Assembly: GCA_016648135.1 (NCBI GenBank)
Contig: JADDOH010004018.1
Location: forward strand, 1 to 64,000
Source: Agrypnia vestita
Taxonomy: Eukaryota > Arthropoda > Insecta > Trichoptera > Phryganeidae
DNA length: 64,000 nt
Direction: 5' to 3'
The position numbers were made by a program, and so were the translations under genes. Positions 32,137 to 47,100 of this stretch are shown here, in pieces; within the stretch, counting starts at the first letter, position 1; every line of letters begins with the position of its first letter. The notes under the pieces were generated by a model. The model was not told where the DNA came from. It made no database searches and worked only from the letters and a program-made list of their open reading frames with translations.

Positions 32137-35100
32137 CAGACCATAGATAATGTTGTGTTTGTGAGATAGTGATTTTCGCTTCTGGCAATATGGTGATCTG
32201 TTTCAAAATTGGAATGCTGCGATAGTTCCGAGATGGAGGGAAAGTCGAGAGCCGTTTTCGGGAGGTACGGGGATGGTGTCTGCGTGGGACTATGGGATTT
32301 CCTCGAGCCTTTCACTCGTCTGTGGGGAGTGGCCACGTCAGTCGGTAAGTCCGCTAAAACCAGGATTATATTAATATAGGCGAATTGCCCAAGAGAACCG
32401 AATATATTACGAATAACTTTAATCTGTGATTTATTGTTCCAGATATTATACCCTAACATTAAATAGGCACTTGCCAAGCTGATGGGAATGATTCTGAGAG
32501 CAGTGACATATGCTCTGAGAATAACTTGTCTTTAGTGTAATATTTCAGGACCAGCACGAACAGTTTTATGACTCGGGAAGAATATTACTTCTGCACTAAC
32601 GTCTCAAATAAAATATTTATGGCAACATAAAAAAATGCGAAATCCAAAAACTAAATTAAACTAAACTATCTCAAACCGTTTTGAAATATGATTAATTTTA
32701 AGCCTAAGATTTAAACGACAAAAAAAAAACATTTCCTTAGTTAAATAAAAAGACGAAGAAGATGTAGAATTTTTATAAAATTATTTTTAAATGATTTACG
32801 TACGCGTATTTGGTGGGTGTTCGCCTATTTATACGCACGTGTAGATTGATAAATTGTATATGTATATTATTTTTATTAAATGATTAATCAAGCAAAACGC
32901 TTATGCTACAAAAACAGGACTACTTTGGTGGGAATAAGATCGAACCTCCGACCACTAGATAATAGTAATCTCTTAACCATTCACCAACAAAACAATCTAA
33001 TTTTACTCTACTAATTAACCAAATTCTTTTGTTAATAAAAGTGTTAAAAAATTGACAAAATTTAAAAAAAATATATTCATTCCTAGAAGTATTTATCATC
33101 ATAATGCAAGCTTTATACTCGTAAGAAAACATTTTCTGCGTACATATAAATAATCAGAATCAATTGATTTTTTCCAAGACACTGAAAACCAATTTTTCGG
33201 CCGCGGTCTGTCGATTAATGCTTATATTTTCATAATTATGGTAAAACATTTTCAGTTTCTTACTTTTATATAAGAAAAAAGAATCTACTTAAGCTATTGT
33301 TCTAAAAATGCAATCTAGCATACATATTATGATTAAATGAATAATAAAAATCCACGTTTTCGAACAAAAAGCCGAAACATGCATTTGCAGTGAATGTACA
33401 GCCTTAACGTTGTAGAAAACTTTAGCAATCATTCAATTGGGTAAGTATGCGAATAAACGATGTTTTCTCATTGCGAGTTTAATTATAACTTTATATTTTA
33501 CTACTCAAGAGAATCAGAATCCCTCATCGACAGGTGAAGTATTAAAACTGATTAGAATATACCTATAATTTTTTTCTACATGGATTCGGTGGAAATAAAT
33601 TTACTGATTTAAAGATGGTTGTAACGGGAATATTGCAAAAAAGGAGGAGAGTTACTGAAAATAATATTGTTTAGCATTTTAATAGGTACTCGAGTTCAAA
33701 TTTCTTTTCATTTAACATTCAAAATTATTAATTTTACTACCTTAACGCGCAACGGGATGGAGAAGTTTAATGGTACATGAATGAAATTAATCATCATTAA
33801 AATATAATATTATAACAAAAAGTTTTTCATCCAATTTAAATTCAATGACATTTGGGATTTACTTTCTTCCGGAATTTTGTATTTCTCTGAGTTGTAAGAA
33901 TACAAAAATCATATTTTAATTACAATAGTTAGCAGTTTTAGCTTCCCCTTTGCTCTAGCGCCCAGAACAACGAACTATCCCGACCGTAGCTTAGTCCACC
34001 ACTGTGTACGATGAGTTCGCATGGAACACCATATTACACTGCAATCAGAATTGTGGGTGAGTGAATCCATACATAATTTACTTACTGAATTTTGCGAATG
34101 AATTTCAGTTCGTAATATGAAATATTAACACTCCATGATATTGCAATTATAATTGAATAGTATCATTTATCATGTTTAAAATACGATGCATTAATTTTTT
34201 CATACATGGAAATAATTCATTCAATGTATTTGAGTAGGTAATATAACAATTTATTCAAGCCGGCTGATACGAGTAATTTAATTTTAGATATGTATCATAT
34301 TCTATCATAAACATTTATTTTCTTACTAGTCATGGTAATATATTATTAAAGATATTAAATAAAATTAGCCTTGTTATCTCTACCTGAGTGCGATATTTTA
34401 AGTTTTTTTCACTGCTTAAGTTTTGCGAGAAACAGAATCTCTCATTGACAGGTGAGGTATCAAACTGACTACTTTTTAAATAAACAATTTTTACATTGAT
34501 TCTGTTCTAATATAAATAATGGTTAGGTGCTGAAAAAATAAGCCAAAGTTATTGGTGCAAGAGTGGTTGTAACGGGAATATTGAGAGAAGAGGAGAAGAG
34601 TTAATGAAGGTAATATTCCGAATTCAAATTTCTTAAAATTTTCAGACAGCGAATCTCGTCTCGGTAGGCCCACAACAAATCGAAACAACCACGTGATTGA
34701 GCAAGTGCGGACGTTGGTCGACATTCAGAAAATTTGTGAACGAGGCATTGGATAGGTATATTCAATTTTGACCGAGGCTTTGGGCGCGGGCCATGTGGGC
34801 TTGCAGGACATCACGACAATGCACCCGCCCATTCTTTGCATCTGATTCGGGCTTTCTTAGCCAAATACAGCATTACCCTAGTTTGTCATGCACCCTTCTC
34901 TCCCGACGTGGCTCCATGATATTTTTGGCTATTCCCCAAGTTAATAATATCGCTGAATGGGACCCGATTTGAATGAAGAGAAAATTCCATACATTCGATA
35001 CATTCCAGAAGGGCTTCTCACAAGGGGACCACTGGGAGAAGCGTGTAAATTATCAAGGGATTTACTTTGAAGGAGATTAGAGTAAGTAAAGTGTGTACGA

Positions 35101-38100
35101 ATCAATGTATTTCTTTCTATCGACCAAAGGTTCGATATATTTTGAACACAGTGGTGCATATTTGTTGCTGTAATACTTTAATGATTCCATGGTAACTATG
35201 TGTTGATCTTTTTGTTAGTATAACATGAGCGCAGTATTTGAGTAGAATTTTTTAACTTAGTAAAAAACGATCATTATGTACAAAAAGACATTTCTATGGC
35301 ATCCTAGACATTCTAAAAGACAACAAAAATAAATGTGAATATAATTTCTTTTCTGAGTAACATAATAGCTGTTTTCCAACACCAACCAATTTTAAAATTT
35401 TTGATAATAGAAATAGAAATATGTACCTTTAGAACAAAAAGGCAACGGTATAATTTTTACGTTTTTCAATTAAAATGTCCCTTTGCAAAATATATAGACA
35501 TTGGGATTTATGTAAAAATTATTTTGGTGTCTCTACAATTTTTATTTAAAATATAATATTAATACTGTCAATCTCAATTTCGTTACTAAGCCCGTGCTTA
35601 CGTAAAAATTTAAACATCGATGTATTATGAATTTGTAATACATTAAAGCATATATTTTAACAAAACATCAAAACCTTTTGTTGTGTTTTTCTTGTTTCAT
35701 TAACCATTGTATTACGATATGTCTTAAGACATTGTAAAAACATTTCCTTTGTACTTTTAAGGTAAAGAATAGGTATATGTCTATTATATAATAATAAACA
35801 AAAGCTAGGCCTAAAATATTTATAACACTTTGTATATAGTTATAGCAAATAGGGAGAAATATTAAGAAATTGTCATAATTATATTTGAGCAAACAGGATC
35901 GTACCTACTCACAAATTAGAAAAATGAGTTATGTTTACCTGTGTTATGTTATGTGAGTTATGTTACTGTGATGAGATCTCATCACAGATGCTGTACGGCA
36001 TTTATAAGTAACATACTGACATTCTTAATATAATCATTTCTTATTAAGGTGATGATCTTTGAAATGGATGAAATAAAACTTTTTTTATTTTTTCAATTGA
36101 TTGAGCAACATTATAGATTGACATTTTTATAAAATATTGATTATTTTATTTGTATATATCTACTTTTAAGTGAGTTTTTTTCACCAACTTGTTTCAGAAA
36201 TTACCATTCCATCATCTTTCAAAATTATTCATTTTATTACCTTTACCTATTATAATAATCGTCATGAATAATGTTCGTAAATACCATCAATAATCTATTT
36301 ATGTATTTCATATTTTACAACAAATATTCGTGATGCTTGGATAACGACACTGACTTTTTAATATTCCAATATAAAATTAATTGAGAGTAACGCAGAAACA
36401 ATGGATGGATTTTAGGAATTAAATTTTTCTGATTAGGAAACTAATGCTTTAAACAGCATCAACGATAATGTTGAAGAGTCATCATTATTGAAATCTACAA
36501 CACGTTTATGGTTTTTATTTACCAATTTTATTATCAGAAAATAAAAATTAAATAAGTGTTTTTCAATTATTTGATCTACTTCATACATCTTAACTCCATG
36601 ATATTGTTATAAAGATCCACTGTCAATTTTGCTAATAGCTCTTATTAATTAGCAAAACTATTAAAAAATGCATTAATACAACATCAATTTTATTCTCGAT
36701 TTTTATGCTCTTTTTATATCTACTTGTTAATTTGTATTTTTATACCCTTGCCAATTAACTATACTAATATATAAAGAGGTGATGTTTGTAATTTTGGATG
36801 CAGGAGGTAATCTCCGAAACTACTCATCCGATTTCAAAAATTCTTTCACCAATATTTAGAAGGGACATTCGGAGTGGACATAGGCTATAGGTAAGTATTA
36901 TTCCGTTAAAGTAGAAGGGCTTTTTCGTGGTGACCTATTTTACAACTAGTCAACGAAAAAATGGTCGAGCGATTCGTTTTTTATGAACGCTGCCTTAACC
37001 GTAAGAGATATTTAAATACTTTCTATAGATAAGTTTTAGAATTCAAAAAGTTCTATAAAAAAGTCCGCGACGATATATATCTATACGTTGAGGTTAAAAC
37101 ACAAATTGATAAAATATGACTAAAAGTTACTTGAAACGTAAATATCTTCACCCTCAGACTATTTTTGAGTGTTTGAATAAAAATCACATTCTTTTATGTA
37201 CCGTTATTTTCATAATATACGAGCCAGCCAAGGGAATTTTTTTGTATGATGAATGTTGATATTCTTCAACAGGCCGAGATAGCTTTGACACAATTGAAAT
37301 TCGCGGAGAGATTTTTTTTAATTTGTCGAGACCATTGCATTTGAGGGGTTGACAACAATAGACAGATATCTATCTACCTAAGGGACGTTTCCAACAAAAG
37401 GGGATAAATCTGTTTTCACTTTACTATTGTTTTCCGTTCATCAACAACAACAAAAAGAAAATGTTTTGACATCCCGGTGTTGATTCCAATACAAGTTTGC
37501 TCAAAACAATTCTACTGAAACAAAAGTTCTGAGAGTAAAAAATAACTGAAGTAATATATCTACATATTATGTAGCAGAATGACGCGTTAAGTTTTAATCG
37601 TATAGTCACGGGTCGTGACTGTAGGAGGAAAATGATAACATTAAAAGAATTTAATCTTTAATTTATTACGCAAAAACGCTGGAAACAACTTAAATTGGAG
37701 TACAGTAGTTTGAATTGACAAAGTCCTTAAATGTTTCTGGAATAGTTAACACACTTAGGCATTATCCAATTTCTTAATTTGCACTCATTAACTCTAGTTA
37801 CAACTGTTTCAATTGCATCGATCACTTTCTCGAATATTCTGCTCTATTTCCGCACGTAGAAAAACTTCTCCCCCGTGGTAGGTACTTCCTTTATTTACAC
37901 TATCGCTGTAATATACGCGCTAGTTACACTGCGTTCTCGCGCGTTGCTAATGTCGCGTCAGTTAAACGTCATAAATGACTGACTTTGCGTCGCGTGACGC
38001 CCTTGTATTTATAGGTAAATAAATTTCTCGATCTTTCGAGATTTTACGATAACTGCCTAGTCGTTTCCAGATACTTGTGGAATGCTTCAGAGATTACGAG

Positions 38101-41100
38101 TGATCCTAGACGATTCCAGAATGTTCCATAGTGTTTTTGTCAGTACAAACGAGTGATAAATTTCAATAAGTTTTTTCAGCGCGCAACTTCTTTTGGTTCA
38201 CAATCTCGTTGTAGTATTGACTTATTATTTATTATTTGAAAAAATGTCCACTTCGTTACGCACGAAAATCCAAAATAATAATAATAATAATTGGATAACT
38301 TATATAGCGCCGTTTTCGCGAATACTCACCTCAAGGGCGCTTATTGCACGTATTTATTGTATGGTGATTTGGACAAAGTGTGAGAGAGGAGAGGATGGCG
38401 AAAAAAGATATAATTGAGAGTATTGAAGGTAACAGGAAGAAAATATCAAATATTGGAGTACGGCCCTGTTATATGAACAGAACGTCACAAGTCGTACGTT
38501 AGGACTTTTTACTTAAATAAATTTTGGAAAAAATAAAAATTTAATATTTATATCACGGAATGTTATGATACCTATATTAAAATTTGAATAATGTTATAAT
38601 AATTGTGACTTATTCCGACTTTTTTCGTGAATATTCTATTCAAATTTATTGTACTAACATCGTATAAACAAGTGACTATGCCCCTGGATGTGTGGATTGT
38701 GGGTGTGGATTTGTATCTAAATCTATTTAAAACATCAACATAGATAGGTGTCTAACCCAGTGGTGGACACGAGTTCAAGGTGTTTAATTTAAAAAATGAT
38801 TTAAATCTCATTAAACTTTCTGTTTTCTAGTACTCGTGCGGTTGGTAGTTTCCAGTTTTACGACATTATTTAAGTGCCCTGAATAATGTACGAAGGTGGC
38901 AACACCAGTTAGTAGTTAATGCCAGCGCGTAGGTTGACAATAAATTATGAAGGGCGTGTGTGGGACACCTTCACCATGCCAGACGTAAATGATTTTATTT
39001 TACCACCAGAAAGTATTATTCTGCAACGAAAACTTATTTACAAAATCCAACTTTTTCAATTGTAACATTTATACGGTGACGGACGGATCGTTATCAGCGT
39101 ACAAGGGACAACGGTTGTTAAGATAAATACTTTCTTTGTCAATCTCTGCCGTGAAATCGCATGGTCTAAGCTATCTTTTTTACAAAATATATTTTTACGT
39201 ACGACTCGTGCTTTAATGTACTGACTGCATGCGTCAGATAAACTTCGTTTTGCAGAAGGTCTCACGAAGTAACTTTAAATGTAAAATTTTCAATACATTT
39301 TGTTTAATTAGCACTAGGAGTCTCCGATACAAACCTAAGAAATACATTTCATTAAAAAGGAGCATCAAGTTTCTTTGAAATCTGGATCTGTTTTTGTTCT
39401 GATGGCTTTTTTTTTTATTAAAATACTTAACCGGAACCGGTGATTCTGCTGTATCTACTGAAATATAAGTGGTAATAATTATAACGTAACGATAGATTTT
39501 AAAAATTAAAATTAAACCCTTTCAAAATTAATCTATTTTATCGATGTCTCATTCGTATTGTAATACGATGGTTAATAAAAGATGTTTCCAGTTAGAAAAA
39601 GTGATAAATAGATGGAAAAAGATGAGCTCGACAAAGTAGCGCAATTTTAAATAGATCGTGTAGGGAAAATATTGAACGGTATATCGTCGCGCGCAAGAAG
39701 TATGGAAGCAAACGCTAAACTTTGAAACATAATTTTGGTTATTAAAAAAGTTTTTGTTGTGGTGTAAAGTTAGAGTTTTAGTGTTGCGATATTTAATTAA
39801 TGTGTAAGAATGTCCAGTTTATAAAAAAATGATGTTTAATTGACGTCCTGGAATGGTTTTAAAACACTTATATAAGCATATATGTATATAGAGTACAACG
39901 GATTTTGTGAACACGATAACTCTTTAGTTCTTATCAGATTTCAATTAAACATTTCTGAAAAAAAATATAAATATCTTAACTGTGTTTGTTAACTAGCTCA
40001 ATCGGCTATCTATCAAATTGGTGACTACTCAAAAAATAAATGTTAATGCCACTATAATATAGATATATTAATCGGTGTATGTGTAATAATGCCTCTATAA
40101 TTTAAATAGAGTATCATTAATCGGGAAATACCAAGAGGGATTTTTTAAGTCGAAAAGTGTTTTTTTTTTTTTGTTTGATTCTTGTAACTTTTTTAAAACT
40201 ATTCATTTTGTTGACATTGCGCAATCATTAAAAAGATATATTTTAAATTTTCTTCCTTTAATTAATTAATAACAAAATTTAATGGGAATATTAAAATATA
40301 GCTGTAAATATAAAGACATATTTATAGTTCTCTGCACATTGTGTGTCATGAATATAGTATTAACAGTAAAAATATGAGCCATAATATTTAAATGGACAGA
40401 TTTATCATCTTCTTGAACGTGGAGCGAGTGATTTTTAGATGTGCAAGCATTGAAATCTCGAAATGATTCATATGTACCAAACTTCATCATCAAATCTCTG
40501 AGACGCGAGAGCGTGACTGGCGAAATAGCAAAAATATGCACAAGGCAAAATTTGCGAACAATAAATTTTGTTAAATGGTCATTTTGTATTCGTTTGCACG
40601 TGTGAACTAAAAATCATCACATTATTTACTGAAAAACTTGAAAAAACATGTATTAATATATTTAATATTGTAACGAGATGCTAAAAAGAATTTACGCACT
40701 GTCCGAATCCCTGGGAATGTGTCATTTGTCACAACACTATCAGAATTGAGAACGGCCCATAACAATCTAGGGAAATCTACAACCATCAGGAAAAATTTAG
40801 ATATGTCTGGTACAACCGAGAAGCGACGAGGACCTTCTCCTAAATACTAGAATAATCTAGAAAGTACGAAAATATCTGTATTTGGCTATAAATATGGAAT
40901 CGCGAGCAGAGTAGAGTAGTCGTGTGCGAGCCGTCAGACGACACCCAGTGTGGTCAGTAGTGAGGGAATCGAAGCGATAAATAAAGCGAATAATCGAGCA
41001 AGGTACCTAATTGGATCCGAACAATTCATACGAGCGAAAATTGGATGGAATGTTCTAGTGAATGTTAAATACGTGTTACCCAGCGATAATAAAGTATTCA

Positions 41101-44100
41101 TTTACGAGTGATATATTGCGAAATAGTTTAAAATAAAGACTAGCGTTAATTTTAATTCGATTTGAGTGATTTTGTACATTGAATAGTTAACCATTAATTA
41201 ATAAATCGCTGAATAATTTTCCGTACTTTCATTCATTCTTCCCGCAGCCAAGTGACAATATGTATGTCTACAGATGAGACTTTGACCTCTAATCTCAGGG
41301 ATCTGCTGGTAAAGGATAACAGCATTTTGGAGTATTCATAATTTTTTTATTTCTTCATCACTAGCTAGAAATAGTATACTGCTGTAGTAGTTGATATGAG
41401 GCACTTTTATTTAATTTATATATATTCAAGATTTTGTTCTGATGTATCTTCGGATTCTTTCCAAAAGTGATTTGTTTGTTACGCATTTTGTGTTCAGAGA
41501 AACGTTTATTTATGGTCTTGTTTTTAGATAAATATTCTCATCAATATATCCATTTTAGTATTATAAAGAAAAAACAATATATATTTAAATACAATAATCA
41601 TTTGCATTTATTGAATTGCAATTTTAAAATTAACGTTTTTATATTTATCATCTTGTGTAATTGAGTGACGCCCATTTTTGAATCAAAGGTCGAGGATTCG
41701 CTCCCTCTGGCGGTGATCCAAGTTGCTCTTAGCAATAGTACTTTGAACAGCATTCAAACGCTTTGAGTTAGTTTAATCGTGACACGTAGAAGCGATTTGT
41801 TTTCAAATGCAGAATAATGTAAAATAAAATAGGTAAACGAACAATGCGTATTTTTTTTTAATTTATGATAAACTGTTTCCCTTAAAAATACACTTATACC
41901 TATGCTCCTACTTACTCGGATACTCAGAGATGGGCAAAAAACAATGACGAAATTATGCTCATGTGAGAGTACTGTATCATGTAATAAGTAATAATGAGAA
42001 ATTAAATGATTTTTATTCAAGAAGTACTGAACAAGTATTATGTACGAGTAGGTACATATCTAAACACATTTATTATAATTATTTTTATTTATTTAAAACA
42101 TAATACATACAATTTCTTTTAAAACAATGATAACTAGCAAATATTAACAATCAAATTATTAATAAATGTTATACCTCACCAAAAAGAATTAAGATTTTTG
42201 TGTGTGATGTGGGATAATCACTTACAATTATATATTGGTAGTGTAATCTAATTTAACAAACAATGAGAATTAGGTGATATACTATTTATTTAATATATCG
42301 AAAATCTTTGAATAAGCAGTCAAAAAGAGACTAAATTCAATCAAATGTCAATTCTACAATAAATGAGAATCCATTCGGGATCACCGGGGGAATATGCACA
42401 CAAGACGCAACCGCAAAACATCCACCAACATACAAAGTAAATTGAACAAATCAAGTAATTGCATAGGTATCTTCATCGATTTGAAGGAAGTACATATTGA
42501 GTTATTTCGTTATTCGAGTTTATTACTATTTGAAAATAATAGAATACGGGTTTCTTCTCGGTGAACAAACGGTTTATTGAAAACAGCCTCAGAAGAAAGT
42601 TGAATGGACAACACTATTTTTTTTACGCGGGGTGCCCGACACGGCAATTTTTTTCAATCACCTGTAATAAAATTTTATGAGAGTGTTCCAAATGGTTCAA
42701 TATGCCGACACTGGAATATTAAGCATATCCTTAATATATCTCGGATATAAATTTTTGCGTAGCAAAAAGGAAAATTACACTTTCTTAAATGGAAAACACT
42801 AAATCTTGATTTCATATTTTGACTGAGTATTATCGAAATTGATTCCCGAAAATTTTGGAAGTTCCGACCTATCTAAAATATTTAATGTTTATACAAAATA
42901 TTGAACATAAAATCATTGTGAAGTTGATTTTATTCGTACTTAGTTTCTATGATAATCGAACCATGTTAGATGAGTCAGTTAGAAAGATATATAGAAATAA
43001 TATTTTGATTAGAAAAGTTATCCCGGTAGTAAACAAATGTAATATTTAAAACGAATTTTTAATATGGCGGGTGCATTGCCAGATTTTTCAGTTTCATAAC
43101 AATTGAAATATATTTCCTGTATACAATGTTACAGCAACAAATGCCTAGCGCCATGATAACAAGGCGAATAGGAAATGGTTGGGGACAAGGAAAGGTTAAA
43201 CTATGTTCTGGGAAAGGTAAAATTACTTAAATCTGCTTTAAAAGATGGCTTTGGTCTGTGATGTGATATCTGTGCGTAGTTGATTCCACAGCCTAGTCGA
43301 CTGCACTTTGAGTGAGGAGCTGAAGAATTCAGAATTATGAATGGGGATGTATGGTGAATTACTATCAGCTGGACTGTTTAATATACAACTAGTTTGTTTT
43401 AAATTCTACAGAACTATATCTCTAGGTATATACCAATACACACCTGTATTGCTCCTTTGCCGCGACTTTATCGATTGTTCTAACATTTTCATCTGTTTCT
43501 ACATTCTCATTTATCCTGATATTCTTATTTGTTCTGATTTACTCATCTATCCTAACATTCTCTTCTGTTCTGATATTCTTATCTGACTTAAAAAATATAT
43601 TGACCCATTCGTCCTGATATTTTTAAATATCCTAGAAATTGACTTTACTATAACATTAAATTTATTATGATGCAATGTTTTGCAGTCTCAGATAAATAAT
43701 AATCACATTAAATACGATGGCAATATTTTGACAATTTCATGTGACATCCGGAGATGTGCCATATCCTGAATCTCACCATTCAAGGAAAAAATTGCGAACT
43801 TAAGAAGTCCTGGAAGATGAAGGAGATTTTGGTTAAGGTTCACGGTCCAACTATTCCGAACTGCGATTATGATCGCTAACGTTTTATAACCGGACGAACT
43901 TTTCTATCTTGACGTTTAATAACCGGACACATAAGCACTAGAAGAACAATAATTCATCGTGACGTACTTTTCTATCCTGAAGTTTGATAACCGGACACAT
44001 AAACACTAAAAAAACAATAATTCATCGTGACGTACTTTTCTATCCTGTCGATTGATAACCGGACACATAAGCACTAGAAGAACAATAATCATCGTGACGT

Positions 44101-47100
44101 ATTTTTCTATCCTGACGTTTAATAACTGAACACATAAGCACTAGAAGAACAATAATTCATCGTGACGTACTTTTCTATCCTGTAGTTTGATAACCGGACA
44201 CATCAACATTAGAAAAACAATAATTCATTGTGACGTACTTTTCTGTCTTGACGTTTAATAACCGGACACATAAGCACTAGAAGAACAATAATTTATCGTG
44301 ACGTATTTTTCTATCCTGATATTTAATAACTGAACACATAAGCACTAGAAGAACAATAATTCATCGTGACGTACTTTTCTATCGTGTGGTTTGATAACCG
44401 GACACATAAACATTAGAAAAACAATAATTCATTGTGACGTACTTTTCTATCTTGACGTTTAATAACCGGACACATAAGCACTAGAAGAACAATAATTCAT
44501 CGTGACGTATTTTTCTATCTTGACGTTTGATAACCGGTCACATAAGCACTAGAAGAATATTAATTCATCATGACGTCTTTTCTATCCCGACGTCCATAAT
44601 TTTTTTCTTCGCATTAAAAACTGAATGAAATATTGATTGTCTACTGTACTTTAAATCTAAGGTATGGCTTTGGTTCAAAGATACGGGGAACAGCAAAATG
44701 AACAGATATCTGTTGTATGCCTACCAATAAAAGTAACAAGATACAGTTTGAATGCGCGGTTGATTGTACCGCACTGAAACTCGTGTTTCTCTGTCAGACC
44801 GCCTTCATTAGTTCGGGTGTCCAAACAGAGTGAAATAGAAGGTGTTCTTAATGTTCACCCAGGGTGTCGTTACGTGTTCAAACTTTGTGATGAATTCGGT
44901 AAAAGCCATCCCCCGATAGAGTAGCACTTAGGTGCTTCAAATCAAGTGCTCTGAAAAAACTCGCATAGATCAGACGCTAATTGCGGTTCCTGGGACTCGG
45001 AACATATCATAAAAAATAGAAATACCCTGATGCAATCTTATTTAACTAAGATATGTGAAACCCAAACGATTCGAACGCCTGTCCAAATTATTGCAATAAA
45101 ATATCACTTCCTAGAATCAGAAATCATACTCTAGAAATGGAGATATGCGACATCAAAATTTGCATTTTTTTTCCAATATTTCTGATCTATTTTTTGTAAA
45201 ACGTTGGAATATCATTACAGTAACTCATATCGATTACTAAAAATTCATTTATCTCAATACAAGTTAAATAAAATGATAAAAACCCTGAAAAAATTTCAAT
45301 TGGAATGATTTCCAATTGGAATTTGAAGGAATTGAATTTTTATTTTTTTATTTGATTTGCATTGAAGGGAATGAATTTTTAATATTCGATATATGCTACT
45401 GTAATGATAGTCCAACGTTTCACAAAAAATAAGTCAGAAATATTGAATAAATAAATAAATAAATATAACTTTATTCCAGAATGTGGGGAGGTTCGTGCAA
45501 TCCCAACACATTCCATATAAAATTAGGTACATACATTAAAACATTATATAAAATAAAAGAAAAATAAGAAAATCATTTAAAATAGAGGAGAAAACAAGTA
45601 TTAGTATTAAAAGAGAAGAAAAAGAAACTAGAAAACAAGTATAGTATTAGTATTAGTGAATAAAAAATGCAAACTTTGATGTCGCATATCTCTATAACTA
45701 TTGATATTAGGTCATGATAGCTCGAACATTTTCGACTCATAATCAAGGCAAGAATGTGGTCCTGCGAGGTTATTAATGTTTTCTAAATAACCCTGTATAT
45801 CTACTTATATTTGAGTATTTCCACCAACATGTTTCAGAAATTACCATTGGGAGGAATGGTAATTTCTGAAACATGTTGGTGGAGATACTCAAGTAAAAGT
45901 AGATATATACAAATAAAATAATCAATATTTTTTAAAAATGTCTATCTACAATGTTGCTCAATCCATTGAAAAAAAAGATAAAACATTTTTTCAAGTACAA
46001 AAGAGTAACTAACTGAGACATTATATAATTGTCGTCGTTAGTTGTCAAGCCATTGCTGGACGAAGGCCTCCCAATGCTCTTCTCTGTTCTCTTCCAATAT
46101 TTATCCCGCCAATATTCCAATATTCCGTCTAGCCATCGAGATTTATTATATCATAAATACTACTGTGGAAATTGGTCAACGGGAATGGCAAAAACTGACT
46201 TATGGTGTTAGTGAATGAATGTGTTGTGTCATTCTTTCATTACCTGCCACAGAAAATAAATAAATAAAGTAGATAAACTGAATTAGGTCTTTAGCGGATA
46301 ATATAATGAAAAAAATAATGCAAGAAAAATAACTGTAAATTTAAATTCACTACACCTTATATTTATATTTCATGCTAATGCCTTCAAGTCGTGTTTAAAA
46401 TTTTTCATATTCTTCAATGTATCAATTTATGATAGAATAATTATTGATTTGAAAGTTATTTATATGTACGTGAATGTCATTCACATATAAAGTATTCATG
46501 TAATATTATCACAATTTAGTATCACAAATTATTATAATAATTATAACGTTTAATTATTATTATAATTATAATTATAATTTTTCCTACACTAGATGCGTAC
46601 TCACCGATTCGTATGTAAAAGTATAACAAATTGGAAAAATTTTCGCACTGAAATTCATGAAGTAAATTTACAACCTCATTCATTACATAGTTTGCGTAAA
46701 CTAGGTATTAGCGAATAATAGGTAGTCGTAGGCATACAGTTTTAATAAAATTGAAGGTTACTTGTTGGCTTGTGATTCTATATTTACTATGCTTCAAGGT
46801 GTGTGGTGTTATTAATACTTCTTTTGAACTTTATGTCAAATTTAAGGGGTTACACCATCTTGAAATTTTCTAAAGATTATTCTTTCTGCTTCATCTTGCA
46901 ACTTGAAGTTTTAAAAATAACGTGAATATGAAGGGTAAAAACATGGTGAGAGAATTTATAAACGAAATTATTTTTTGTTTTACGTATTTTTTAAACCCCT
47001 TTTTTCAGACTAGTGAAAAAAATATCTCAAAAATGATGAGGCAGATTTTGTTCATTTTAGTAACATTATCTATGATGCAGCATAAACATTTTTTGACAAA

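Noticed and set aside
40266..40541. Possible minus exon (LRDLMMKFGTYESFRDF...)
   Set aside because: The acceptor GCGTCTCAG is good, but no donor, neighbour exon or family similarity supports it.
41670..41720. tRNA-like B-box word GGTCGAGGATTCGC
   Set aside because: No matching A box at the right distance and no stems. Probably chance.
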